Of a stretch of DNA of 64,000 nucleotides, positions 20,826-36,650 are shown one piece after another. Under the pieces are notes generated by a model. That model saw nothing but the letters and a program-made list of their open reading frames with translations. It had not been told where the DNA came from and ran no database searches. Position 1 is the stretch's first letter. Each line of letters begins with the position of its first letter. Origin of the DNA: Brachionus manjavacas (lineage: Eukaryota; Rotifera; Eurotatoria; Ploima; Brachionidae); NCBI GenBank assembly GCA_019054805.1, contig JAHQIY010000001.1:372001-436000 (forward strand). Direction: 5' to 3'. Position numbers and translations under genes: made by a program.

Positions 20826-22033
20826 AATAAAATTTAATTCTAATTTTTTAAAAAATTGTAACCATGAATTCAATTCAAACAAATGAATAAAAATTTATAT
20901 TTATTAGTCTAAAAAATTTCTAAAAATTGAAATCTAATTTAAAAATGAGCGATTTGGAAAATTTGTCTAATGAATTAGAAGTTCCTCTTTTCACCACAAG
21001 AGATTTGGAATTCTACAGAGATTTTACAATCAAATATGGCAGCATTTCAGTTATTCGAAAGGCATTTATACCAGGACTTAGTTGGACAGTTGCAGTAAAA
21101 AACTATAAGCAACAAGACAGCTCTAGTTATAAAAATGAAATAAGAATTCTTAATAAAATGAACCATGAAAATGTATTGAATCTAAAAGGACTACTTAATG
21201 ATGGCGATTCATTAGTGGTGGATTGGTGCTCAGGGCCAAATCTTTATGAATACTTTAACTCAAAGCATGAACAATGCTACAGTAAGGCGAGTACAAATGA
21301 GCTCATGAACATTGCTTACCAGATTTCCAATGGCATGGAATACATGCATTCGATGAAAATAATTCATCGTGATTTAAAGTCAAAAAATGTGTTTTTGATC
21401 GGACCAAGCTGGCAAAAAGGTGCCAGACAATGGAAAGTAAAAATTGGTGATTTTAATTTGGCAGTTTCCCTTAATGACCCAGATGCGCAAAATATTCAGA
21501 CAAAATGTGAAGGCTCTCTTTACTGGATGGCACCAGAAGTTATAAACAAAAATTTTATAAATCAACAGTTAAATGATCCGTACACCTTCAAATCTGATGT
21601 GTACTCTTTTGGAGTTATTCTGTATGAATTGGTGACTGGAGAGCTTCCGTTCAAAGATATGGAACCAATGAATATGGCACTGAAGATAGGACGTAGAGAA
21701 ATTTCTTTAAATCCTCAGTCTTCATCACACGCGTCCCAACAAATCATTGACTTAGTAAAACAATGCACTGAGCATAGTAGAGATTTTAGGCCTGAATTTT
21801 CGCAGATCAAAAATCTGCTTTCTAAAATTATTGAATAATTCATCTTCTACCAAAAAAAAATTTCATAAATATTTTCTTTTTCTTTATTTAAAAAAATAAA
21901 AAATTCTAAAATTAAAAAAATTAGACAAGACGATTTTTTAAAAAAATTTCAATCAAAATAAATAGAAAAACAATTCTTATTTAGGCAGCCATTAAAGACA
22001 CCTGATTCTTTGTTATGCTATTGTTAGTAAACC
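20826..22033 (+). repeat. Inverted duplication, right copy (kinase gene)
   Basis: Matches 10641-11851 in inverted orientation (see that entry). Unique sequence resumes at about 22034 after GTTAGTAAACC. Confidence 0.85.
20945..21838 (+). CDS. RAF-like protein kinase with DFN motif, copy 2
   Basis: 297 residues from the ATG at 20945, single exon, identical to copy 1 except Ala160 for Thr160. It carries the same features: K52, E65, HRDLKSKN (141-148), DFN (169-171) and MAPE. Because the duplicated block includes 120 bp upstream and 200 bp of 3' sequence, both copies probably keep a minimal promoter and polyadenylation region. Absence of stops or frameshifts in either copy means the duplication is recent, that gene conversion keeps them equal, or that selection acts on both. 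Confidence 0.85.
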   Translation: MSDLENLSNELEVPLFTTRDLEFYRDFTIKYGSISVIRKAFIPGLSWTVAVKNYKQQDSSSYKNEIRILNKMNHENVLNLKGLLNDGDSLVVDWCSGPNLYEYFNSKHEQCYSKASTNELMNIAYQISNGMEYMHSMKIIHRDLKSKNVFLIGPSWQKGARQWKVKIGDFNLAVSLNDPDAQNIQTKCEGSLYWMAPEVINKNFINQQLNDPYTFKSDVYSFGVILYELVTGELPFKDMEPMNMALKIGRREISLNPQSSSHASQQIIDLVKQCTEHSRDFRPEFSQIKNLLSKIIE

Positions 22034-23257
22034 TTTATTTAAATTTTCAAAAAACTTGTGAAAAATTTTTAAAAGTGTTCCTTTTTTATATTTTGGCCAA
22101 AAGAAAACAAAAACTAAACTTGATTGAATTTTTCATTTTAAATTTATTTAATTCATCTTTAAAAGTCATTTTTATTCTTAAGTGCAATCTGTTTTTTGTT
22201 TATTGTTTCACCCTCATTTATCTGAATTAATTAATTAATGTTTCAAATTAACTCTCATAAAATAAATATTTTTTTATTTAAAAATTTTTGAAATTTTTTT
22301 TTACATACTCTTCGATACTTAAATATTAATATATTGATTCAAATTAATATTAATTGAAGACAATTTAATTTTTATGTGTACAAATAGATTAATGGTAAAA
22401 TTATTACTTGAAGAATCTAAAACTAAATGTATTCAATTTTTTTAATAATCTTAGAGACAGCTTCCTTTAAGTAATTTTAGAGTTATTTAAAGGTCCCAAA
22501 TTAAAATCCTAGTCATTTAAAAATAAAAGTCGGGACTTGGACTTTACTTGAGACATGTGACTTTTAGAAAACTCTGAAAAATTTACAAAAATAGTGAATT
22601 GATGTTTAGTTGTAGAAAAAGGGAATAAATCAAAATTGCATTTTTGGAAAAAGATTCCTTGATTTTTAGTATTTTGCCAAGATTTCCTCTAAGCTGCTAC
22701 TTATTTTAAACACAATCTTGTTAGAGAATTTTATTATTGTTTTATTTTTCATAAAATTATTTTTGCATAAAATATCAAAAAATTTGAGAAAAATCTTTGT
22801 TTGGAAGTAGTGCTGATGAATCATGTGCTTCACTTGACATAGTGACTTAAATCCAACTTTGATTGATTTTTAGTTAATTTTTAAAATAATAAAAATATTT
22901 CAATTTTTTAATTTAATTAATTTCGTTTGAACACTAGATGTATTTTTATACTTTAGCATACCTGACAAAAAAGCTCTTGAAAACAAAAATGCTACGAAAC
23001 AAAATTTATTCAGATTTGAGTTTGGCAAACTGATCATTTAAAGGCTGAAAGCTGCGTAATTTATCAAAGAAAAAAAAAGTCAAAATTTGTCAAATAAATG
23101 TCGCCTAGTAACTTACCGTTGAATCTTTGCGACTAAAAATAAATACTAAATAACATAATTATCTTATTTATTTATTAGAAAAATGAAAAGATTGCGCTCA
23201 GGTCTCTGGAATGGTTTCGCGCATTCTCCAAGGCTTTGTTTTTTGTTAGAATAATAA
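22034..23257. other. Intergenic, no gene seen
   Basis: AT-rich spacer between the kinase and the zinc-finger gene. A 71-codon hydrophobic frame at 22015-22230 looks like chance in AT-rich DNA. Confidence 0.5.
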
Positions 23258-23274
23258 ACATTTCCATAGAAACT
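23258..23274. promoter_or_regulatory. Candidate RFX X-box upstream of the C2HC gene
   Basis: ATTTCCATAGAAAC fits the X-box consensus RYYNYY-N1-3-RRNRAC bound by RFX/DAF-19 factors. It lies about 80 bp before the start codon at 23351, a usual distance for ciliary genes. The motif is degenerate, so chance occurrence is possible. Confidence 0.35.
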
Positions 23275-23350
23275 CTTTTATTTTCTAATCAAAGCATCAA
23301 GTTTTAATTAAAATTATTTTTTTTTCTTTTGACATCTTTATAATAAGTAA

Positions 23351-28215
<4,865 letters not shown>

Positions 28216-29253
28216 TAAACTGGAATACTAATGCAAAAAGTAAAAAAATTTTTAATAAAATCTTAAATAAAAATTATAAAAATTAATAAAAAGTGAACCA
28301 GTTATTCTTTAGCTTGTGTAACTGGTCTGGTCCGATGATAATCTTAACTTCTGTTCTTTAAAAGTGAATTTAGTTTGAAAATCACAATTTTTTTGAAATC
28401 ATCACTAATTTGAATTAGAATCACACAAATAAAAATTAGCACTAAATCTCTATCACTTTTAACTAACATTTTTTTTGATAAAAAAAAAACAAATTTAAAA
28501 AAAATTAATTTTATTTGAACCTCAAAATTAATTTTCAAAAAAAAAGAAGTATTATCATTTATCTTTACTTTGATTTACAAAAAATCTTGAATATGATCAT
28601 GAAAATTTTTACTCTTAATATTTTCAAATTCAATTTTTTGAACATTTTTCTTCAAACAAAAATATATTTTGTTTAAAAAATGGATTTGGATGAATTTTTA
28701 AAGCTTTACGCTTAAAATCAGCTTAAAATTTTAATGAAAATGTGTTGTTGTGTCCAGAGAAAAAGAGCTACATTGCATTGAAGAAGAGGAAATGTAAATT
28801 ATAAAAAATAAATGATTAATATTTTTTTCATTATGCGTAATTAAATTTGAAAATTTCTAACGAGGTGAAATTCTTGATCAAGTGATCATGTTTTTTATTG
28901 AGGGAGTTTTTTTTTGAAAGTGTGATATCTTCTTACTTGACTTGAGTATTTTCCTAGATTAGCGGAATCATAGAATCTAGAATCTTTATAATTTAAAAAC
29001 TTCAATAAAATTTTAAAAAATAAAATTAGAAGAAAACATCAACTTTTAAAATTAAAATCAATACTATCGAATACTACTCTTATTTAGTCCAACAACTTTT
29101 TTTGTTTTAATTGTTACTTTATTTTTTTTTTTTGATATTGAATTAGTTGATATTAAACAGGTATAAAATCTTTTTATTAATTAAGTATTTTGGAGGAGAT
29201 CTTTGATATTGGGTATTAATCAATAAAATTGTGCAAATAAAAATTCTTTTGGC
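28216..29253. other. Intergenic, no gene seen
   Basis: AT-rich spacer downstream of the C2HC gene. AATAAA-like signals occur within 60 bp of its stop codon. Nothing else was recognised before the Tigger element. Confidence 0.5.
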
Positions 29254-29397
29254 TACAGTCGTTCCTCGGTATAACGAGCAAGTTGGGCGAAAATTTTTGT
29301 GCTCGTTTTATCGAAATCCCATTGAAAAGGATGGGCAATTTTCATTTTATTAAAATTTTCATTTAAAAAGTTAAAAAAAAAAGATAAATACTAAAAA

Positions 29398-29727
29398 TTA
29401 AGTTTTTTTTACAAAATCTGTAATACTGGATTGTTTGGTTTTACATTTTTCTAGTACAATTTTTTCAGTATTAAACTCTTTAAGCTTGCACAGCCATCCA
29501 TTACTAGCTTTGAATTCACGATGGCCTAACATTGTCGCAAACTTTAGAGCCTGTAGTTGAATTTCACTGCCACTCACTGTTATTGTCGATGTATTTACGC
29601 CGTATTCTTTAGAAAGTGTAGTGGTAGTTATTTTTTGATCGCAATGTTTTTTTATAATTTCTATTTTAGTCTCAAGCGAGATACACTTTCTTTTTTTTTT
29701 AGCAAGTTTATCTGTCATTTTTTTCAA
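29398..29727 (-). pseudogene. Truncated Tigger transposase (DNA-binding domains only)
   Basis: 109 residues. The N-terminus is a CENP-B N/Pipsqueak helix-turn-helix (CISLETKIEIIKKHCDQK ... LSKEYGVNTSTI). It is followed by a shortened CENP-B-type domain (FATMLGHREFKASNGWLCKL) and a C-terminal tail. The DDE catalytic region between the second HTH and the tail is absent, so it cannot transpose on its own but could still bind the terminal repeats. Confidence 0.8.
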
Positions 29728-29799
29728 TTAGACTAGACAATCAAGTATTTCCAGTTATTTATATTCAATTATAAAAAGAAAGTTAATTGTTTTATTTTA

Positions 29800-31888
29800 A
29801 TTTTTTTTAATCTTTTTTCTCAATACACAAGTGTGAAAGTTTTTTTTTCAAGCTCGTTAAAGGAAAAAATTATTTCTACTTCACATAAAAGCATTCCTTA
29901 TCTTTCTCAGAAAATCAACAAAACCCCCGAACATTGTTATTCTGATAAAAGAACGCAGGAAAGTAAGAAGAAACTTTCAAAAAACTCGCTGTCAAAATCT
30001 CAAGAAAAAATTTAATCAACTTACATTTGAGTTAAAGGCCTCTTTAAAAAATTTCTGGAATCAAAATTGGTTTAATTTAATTGAGAAAATGGGAAAAAAC
30101 CCACTGACAAGTAGACCTTTTTGGAAAAAAATAAATAAATTTAGAGCAAAAAAAGGAACAAATTTGATTCCTAATTTGATTTTAAATGGAAAGGAATTCA
30201 AAACTAATGAAGAAAAGGGAAAATGAGGGTCTTGTCACATCTACGGCCAATTGGCCAGGCCAAGTGTGAAATTGTCAATCTACGGCCAATTTTTCTTTTT
30301 TAACAGAAATTTTTATAAATTGATGGCCAATTAAAAAAAATTAGCGGCCAATTGAACAAAATTACCTGGCCAACTAAAGAAAATTACCTGGCCAAATTAT
30401 TTTTTTAATTAAATTTTATTTATTAATCAGAATATTTATTTATCATAATACAAGTCGAATATTCAATAATTCAATAAAAAAGTAAAGTCATGTCAGTAAA
30501 AATATTTTTAAATTAATTGTTTCTTTTCCGTAAGTTATATATTGGATTTGAATTCGAATCTGAATTTTTATCATTATTATCAACAGAATCCTTATTTTGA
30601 GATTTCGGTTTTCTCCCTCGTTTTTTTGGAGTTTTTTTTTAATTTCGGAACTAGGATTTATAACTTCTGACACATTCGAATGACAAGGTATAGGTTCTTG
30701 ACTCAATTTAATTAATTCTGATTGAGCAATTGAACGTATGTTTGGTGTGCCAATAATATATATTTCGAATTTTATTTTTATGTTTAGCTTTTAATCAAAA
30801 TTTTAATCTAACTCTCTTTCTAACTTAATTTAAAAGCTATATAATCAACTAAAAAGATGCAAATCTAAATTATAGTTGATTTATTCAAACATTTAAATAT
30901 GATTTTTTGTAATAATGTTAACAAAAACACAAATAATAAAAAGAAAAAGTAAAAAATTACCTGGCCAATTAGTTTTATGAAATTGGCCGTAGATTGACAA
31001 TTTCACACTTGGCCTGGCCAATTGGCCGTAGATGTGACAAGACCCGAAAATGCTTATGAGAACTTTTATCTTCAATATTTAGTCCTAACTCTGATTTAAT
31101 TGATACTGAGAAAGATTTCGAAATACTAAATTCTAACTCTGATTTCCTTAGAAACAATAATCAGTGTAATTTTAATGACCCAATTTGCATAAATGAATTA
31201 ATAATGGCTTTAAAAAGATTGAAAAATGAAGCGGCATCAGGACCTGATCAAATTCATAATTTAATGTTAAAAAACTTACCTAGAAATTCATTAATAGAAA
31301 TAATAGAACTATTTAATTTATCTCTTCGAGAAGGTAGAGTCCCTAAAGCATGGAAAACTTCGAACATTACTATGTTTCAAAAAAAAGCCTCTTCTTTACA
31401 AGATCCTTTAAATTATAGATCAATTAGTATAACGAGTTGTTTAGGAAAGCTCCTGAAACGCATAGTATTTTAATAAACTAAAATTACTAACAGTCTTGAA
31501 TCGTCTTTTTGAGTTGAGTGAGAGATATGTTGGGACAGGACTGAGTCATTCTATTCCATTGGTTGAAAGACTGGTGAAGGAATACAAAGAAGGTTTTGAA
31601 TCAAGATATATTGAATACCCAACTCCATTGTGTAATTGCTACCTTTCTATTTCTTCTTTTTTTCCTGAAACTTGAACTATTTTAACATGTGCCACATGTA
31701 ACAATCTTTTCCAATTTATGTCTTTTCAACTTTCATTTTTTTAGCTTATTTACTCTATTTTGATTCTTTTTTTTTTATCTCATTTTATTAACTTTAATTT
31801 TATTTTTATCTTATTTTTTTTATTTTATTTTTACTTATTCTGAAGGAGCTTTAGCTCGGTACAGAAAAAAAATAAATAAAATAATAAT
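29800..31888 (+). mobile_element. LINE family B (Jockey/I-like), degenerate, inside the Tigger element
   Basis: Related to family A: matching stretches include NFWNQNWFNLIEKMGKNPL (about 30040), SGPDQIHNLMLKNLPRNSL (about 31240) and DPLNYRSISITSCLGKLLKR (about 31400). The reverse transcriptase core after 31470 is deleted, and the sequence jumps to the C-terminal region (RLFELSERYVGTGLSHSIPL, about 31500). The 3' end has the family signature CTGAAGGAGCTTTAGCTCGG and an A-rich tail. Borders are approximate. Confidence 0.75.
30227..31045. mobile_element. MITE inserted in LINE B; 65-bp perfect TIRs, 7-8-bp target duplication
   Basis: GGGTCTTGTCACATCTACGG and the following 45 bp are repeated inverted at the right end. 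GAAAATGA (30219-30226) and GAAAATGC (31046-31053) flank it, an 8-bp duplication with one mismatch, as in hAT or P-type elements. Its subterminal parts carry many TGGCCAA words. On its minus strand a degenerate frame (about 30500-30760) includes an AT-hook-like TPKKRGRKPK, which may be the relic of a DNA-binding protein. Confidence 0.82.
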
Positions 31889-32190
31889 TGGGTCTCGTTA
31901 TACGGAGGAACGACTGTATTACAAAAATTAATTAAGTGCTCAAAATGAGTTTGATTAAAATAATCAAGTAGTTGAATATTTATTTGAGGTGCCAACTAAG
32001 GCCAAATGATTGTATAATAAATAATGTAATAAAGATTAATTAAGAATTTATAAGGGAATTAATTTCTTTTCATTTTTTTCGATTATTTTGGAATAATAAT
32101 TATATTAATAAAATAATAAAATATAAAATGATAATTTTTGTACTACTCCTTAGCAATTTTTATGAAATCATTTTTAATTTTTATTAAAAC

Positions 32191-32218
32191 AAGGAGGGGG
32201 GGCTTCGCCCCCCTCCTT
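32191..32218. repeat. GC-rich hairpin at the Helentron 3' end
   Basis: AAGGAGGGGGGGC, a TTC loop, then GCCCCCCTCCTT. It is the most GC-rich short segment in the area and lies downstream of the OTU end in element orientation, the expected place of the Helentron terminal palindrome. Confidence 0.65.
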
Positions 32219-32368
32219 ACCTCCCCCCACAACATAAATATATTTAGTTTTGTTTTTCAGACTAATCAATAATTATTTAATTAGGTTTCAATTTTTAAAT
32301 ACTTTTATTAAAAAAAAAATAGAAAAATACATATAATACAAGAATAAAAAAAAGATAAAATTTAATGA

Positions 32369-32915
32369 TTAAATAAAAAAGTTATTTTTAGGGACAAACT
32401 CTAAGCTTTTAATAGAATTTGGGACAATGGCTGTGTAATGGAATTTTCCAATTTGATTATTATAGAAACCACAAATATAATTATCGGTTAACTGTCCATT
32501 AATTGGTATATATTTTAAACAGGAACATAAATTTAAAGGGTTATCATTAAATTTTGAAAAAAGTTGTTCAACAGATGTTAAGCCATTTATATCATTCATT
32601 TGATAATAAATATAAATTTTAAAAATTAACACAGAACTCAAAGCTGATAATCATTACACCATACACCATTCTTCCTTGAATCATGCAACAATTTTCTATA
32701 ATTATATTCGACATGAGAATTTATATCTAAGTTGAAGCCATTAGATCGTCCTTGGGTCACTATTGATCTGATAACGTTTTTGTAATAATCTTTTTTTTTT
32801 ACAATGTAGAAAACCGTAATTAAACGTTAAAGATTCGAATACATCTTATCACCGAAGAGATAAAGTGAAATCATATGAAAAAGACAATTCCCATCTCCTG
32901 GGGTTTTTATTGGTG
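32369..32915 (-). pseudogene. OTU cysteine-protease domain of the Helentron, broken
   Basis: The segment at 32915-32840 reads TPIKTPGDGNCLFHMISLYL, the OTU catalytic-cysteine motif (DGNCLF). Further down, KKDYYKNVIRSIVTQGRSNG, then KNGVWCNDYQL, and finally IGKFHYTAIVP with the catalytic-histidine region (32369-32641). At least two frameshifts separate the parts, so no functional protein is expected here. Confidence 0.7.
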
Positions 32916-32919
32916 TATA

Positions 32920-35182
32920 TGTAATAGTAAATTTTGAGATTAAGTAAATTTATAGAATTACGTGTCAATGCGTAAAATTGTAAAAAAATATAAAAATATT
33001 GGATTCTCAAAATTTACTAAGTAAATTTGTAAATTTACTTATGCTAACGGAATTCTATAGAATTTTTTATTTCTTCTCGTAAATTACTAGATAATTTATG
33101 CGTAAATTTTGAGAACAATTTTGCTTAAAAATTATAATAAATCAAAAAATCTAAAAAGCAATGGTGACCAACGTCGAAAATTATGACAGCGCACTTGTCG
33201 CGGCTGAAAATAGCCGGATTCATAAAGAAAAATTTTATGAATCGCTTGAACGATTGGCTATCCAGCGCGTCGAAAACGACCTCCTAAATCCCGACAAAAA
33301 AAAGAGAAAAACTTATACGTTTATTAAAGCGGAAGAGTATAATGCTCTTTTGCTTACAATCGAACAAGCAAAAAACAAATCCGGAACAAAAACAAAAAAC
33401 GAATACAATATTTTACGTGATTACGACGTGATCGTTATAGGCGATACCAAAAAAATTATAAAAAAGCGAGAAAACGAAAACGATAATATCCGTTTTTTAG
33501 TTCCTTATGAGCATTTATTTGATACGATTTATCGTATTCATGAGCAAGTAGGACATAAGAGTCGAGACGTAATGTTACCTGTATGTAAAAAAATCACATC
33601 AATTTAACAGTTGAGATGATTAATTGTAAGTTTACAGGTAGGATAAAAAAAGTTACTAATTGAGTCAATTTTTTTTAGTCTTTAACAATACGTGTCAACA
33701 ATGTGTCTTAAACAAAAAAAGAAATAAAACCACTGGACTTGTTGTAAAACCGATTTTGTCTCAAAACTTCAATAGTCGAGCACAGATGGATCTCATTGAT
33801 ATGCAAACATTGCCCGATGGCGAATTCAAGTGGATTATGGTTTATCAAGACCATTTTACCAAATTTATTCTTTTGAGAGCATTAAGAGCAAAAAACGCCG
33901 TCGAGGTAACTAATGCATTATTTGACATTTTTACAATATTAGGAATTCCTACTATTCTACAGTCCGACAATGGTAGGGAGTTTAGAAACCAAATTGTTTT
34001 AGCGTTAAAAGCTATGTGGCCTGACCTCTCGCTCATCCATGGTCGCGCTAGACACCCTCAATCACAAGGTAGTGTTGAGAGGGCTAACGCTGACATTAAA
34101 AAATGCTAGCTACATGGATGAGAGAGAATAAATCAACCAAATGGTCAACGGGTTTAAAGTTTGTTCAGTTAAAAAAACCATTCTCACCACACAGGCATCA
34201 AATGTACTCCCTATAAAGCGGTATTTGGAATTGATACCCCTCTTGGCCTAAGTTCAACAACTATTCCAGTGGAAGAATGGTCAAAACTAGAAACAGCCAA
34301 ACAATTGTTTGATGCTGTTGGGTATGCTTATAGCGAAGAGGAGTTAGGGGATGACAATGAGGAACATGACGGTCCTGAAGACGTTTTTGATCCCAAGGAG
34401 TACCAGTTAGATGAGTTAACTCAAGTGACTCCAATAGTTGAACCGTCAGAGTTAGGACCAGAGATCGGCAGGGCCGCTAATAATTTGCTTGGAATTCGCG
34501 AAACTGTTCGCGGCAATCAAGCAAAGCAAGCTGAGACAATGAGGACTAGGAGTAAAAAGTACTTGCCTCATGTCAATATTGGAGATTATGTATTATTGCC
34601 AATCCCCGATGTTGACAAAGGGCTTACTGAAGCTCCAAACCTAATATGTCGAGTCATAGACATTGATTTTAAATTTCAATTGTATGAACTGGCTTGTGAA
34701 GCAGGCGTTTTTACTGATATGTTCGCCAGAAATTGCTTCGATTTGTTAAAAGACTCAAATCTGACATTAAATGTCAATACTAGCAAATCAGTTAAAGGCA
34801 TAAGAGCGGCAGTAAATGAGCTCTCAATTGGCGGAGGGCAAGGCATGGTTAAATGTAATTGTACATCCGCTTGTTCAACTAATCGATGCTCATGTCGAAA
34901 ATCAAATTTACTTTGCAATTCTCGTTGTCATGGCTCAAATCCGGCATGCAAAAATAAATAAAAACTTTATTTTTTTTAAATTTTATTTTATTTTACTTTA
35001 CTTTACAAATTTACTTAAACTTTACAGTTATTCTCGTAAATTACTAAAACATTCCAGTAAATTACGAGAAAAAATAAAATATCAGTAAATTTTGAGATTT
35101 CTTTTTTTCATTCATTTTTTACAAATTTACGTATAAGAACGTAATTCTATAGATTTCCGTGTTTTACATTTTTACGATAACA
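32920..35182 (+). mobile_element. Ginger DNA transposon with TATA target duplication
   Basis: The ends are TGTAATAG... and ...CGATAACA. TATA flanks both sides (32916-32919 and 35183-35186); TGT/ACA termini with 4-bp duplications are the Ginger1 pattern. The terminal regions (about 110 bp) are imperfect inverted repeats sharing TATAGAATTACG and CTCAAAATTTACT. Inside is one integrase gene in three open pieces. Removing the element and one TATA restores the Helentron OTU reading frame across the junction, confirming the borders. Confidence 0.88.
33161..34961 (+). pseudogene. Ginger/KRBA2-like integrase, slightly broken
   Basis: The N-terminal part (33161-33607) ends in a zinc-binding HHCC-like region (H in RIHEQVGHKS and CQQC just after 33660). 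The catalytic core (33660-34109) has all three acidic residues in context: MDLIDM, LQSDNGREF and GSVERANADIK (DD35E). The C-terminal part (34269-34961) has an SH3-like INIGDY-type segment and a cysteine-rich CXC-like tail (CNCTSACSTNRCSCRKSNLL). A splice-like GTAAGT...TTTTAG at about 33629-33678 may be a genuine intron. Only about three breaks separate the pieces, so the copy is young. Confidence 0.8.
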
Positions 35183-35186
35183 TATA

Positions 35187-36650
35187 TTCTTGACAAAATA
35201 TTCGATTTAACTTTGATTTAACTTCATTATCAATATCGAAACGATTTGTAAAATTTTGCTTTTTTAAAGTGCTTCGCAAACTTTTTATTACATTTTCAAT
35301 GAGTTCAGTATTTTTCTCAACATATTGTTCAATTTTTATAAAATTGTTATTTAAATTCGAATTCAATTCGTCTATACTAAAGTTTTTGGTTCTCAAATCA
35401 TGACTTTGTTGAAAAAAACCCATTAGTCCTAAAAAAAAAAAAGTTTAGGTTTTTTTTCTAAGAATCCAAAAAACAAAAAAATTTATACGCGTTAAGTTTA
35501 AGTCATTGTTTTGATCAAAAAAATCCTTTTCGGCAGCTAAACTAATTTGTTTTGCTGTTTTAGAATTGTTGATCGTAATCGGATTCTGATTAAGTGAATT
35601 TTTAATAGACAAATTTATTGCTTTAAACCCTTTCATTGTACTTTTTGATTTTATAAAATCGATTAACTCAACAATTTCTTGGTCGATTAAAATTGACTCT
35701 GGAATGAATCTATCTAGATGAAGATCTTGCGAGTTTGGCACTCTAGATAAAGCAACTTATGCTTGACCAGTTGAAAAAATGTTCTTATCAATAGCAACAT
35801 GACATCTTTTGAGAGTGGCTCCCTGAACTTTGTGAATAGTTTGGGCCGTTGCATCAGCAATTGGAAACTGAATTCTATAACAATTAAGTCCTGTACTATT
35901 GTATATTATTTTTTGTAGCATTTTCGGAATTGGAACATATTTCCCATCTTCAAGTTTCATTACTAAAACTTTGTCACTACTGTCCTTGTAGGTACCCGTT
36001 AGACCATTTACAATCCCATTACTCACATCGACGTTTTTAGATATCATTATCGGTGAATCATGAAAGAGTTGAAGCTCTCTTTCAAGAGAACCATGTGTAT
36101 TGTCGATTTTTTTACTATTGAACTCTGATTATGGAAATCCAGCTGCATCAATATCGATAGATTTAATAATAATTGGATCTTCTTCCCTTTTACGTTTTAG
36201 GTTGTTTTGGTATATGACTTGTTTTCTTAGAACGTGAAGGCTACATAAGCTAACCGATTCTGATAATTTTGTACATTCGTCAGTAATTGTGTGCCCATCA
36301 CCACAAACTCTTGTTTTAACAAAGGCAATATCCTCTTCGTCTAATTTTCCAAGACGGCAATTATTCAAAAATTTTTGAAAAGGTAAGTCATTTTGTTGTC
36401 TAACATTTGTTTCAAGAAGAAAAGGCACAAAGTTTTCCAAAAATAAGTCTGATCTGTAAATTTGTTGTACTGGAAAAGAAACGGTTGAAACGGCAGGAAG
36501 TTGCAATAGATCCCCAATCAGAACAATACTTTTGCCTCCAAAAATTTTTGAGTTCACGTTTACGTTTGTGAGAACCTCGTTTATTCTATCCAACATCAAA
36601 TCATTCATCATGCTAATTTCGTCAATAATCAAATATCTTTGTTCTTAATT
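35187..36650 (-). pseudogene. Pif1-like helicase of the Helentron, broken
   Basis: Three pieces on the minus strand: 36129-36632 with DEISMM and GDLLQLPAV; 35757-36047 with LNCYRIQFPIADATAQTIHK and VQGATL; 35445-35741 and 35172-35423 with the C-terminal extension leading to the OTU domain. The ATP-binding Walker A is absent because the element is truncated upstream. SF1B helicase activity would unwind DNA during rolling-circle transposition in an intact copy. Confidence 0.75.

Larger units (their letters stand above)
29256..31916 (-). mobile_element. Tigger/pogo element with nested LINE and MITE
   Basis: Ends are inverted repeats CAGTCGTTCCTCGGTATAAC (29256) and its near-complement ending at 31916, one mismatch in the first 20 positions. 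TA lies on both sides (29254-29255 and 31917-31918). CAGT-type termini with TA duplications are the Tigger/pogo signature. It holds a truncated transposase (29398-29727, minus) and a LINE inserted upstream of it (about 29800-31888), which itself contains a MITE (30227-31045). The DDE domain is missing, so the element was already non-autonomous or lost it later. Confidence 0.88.
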
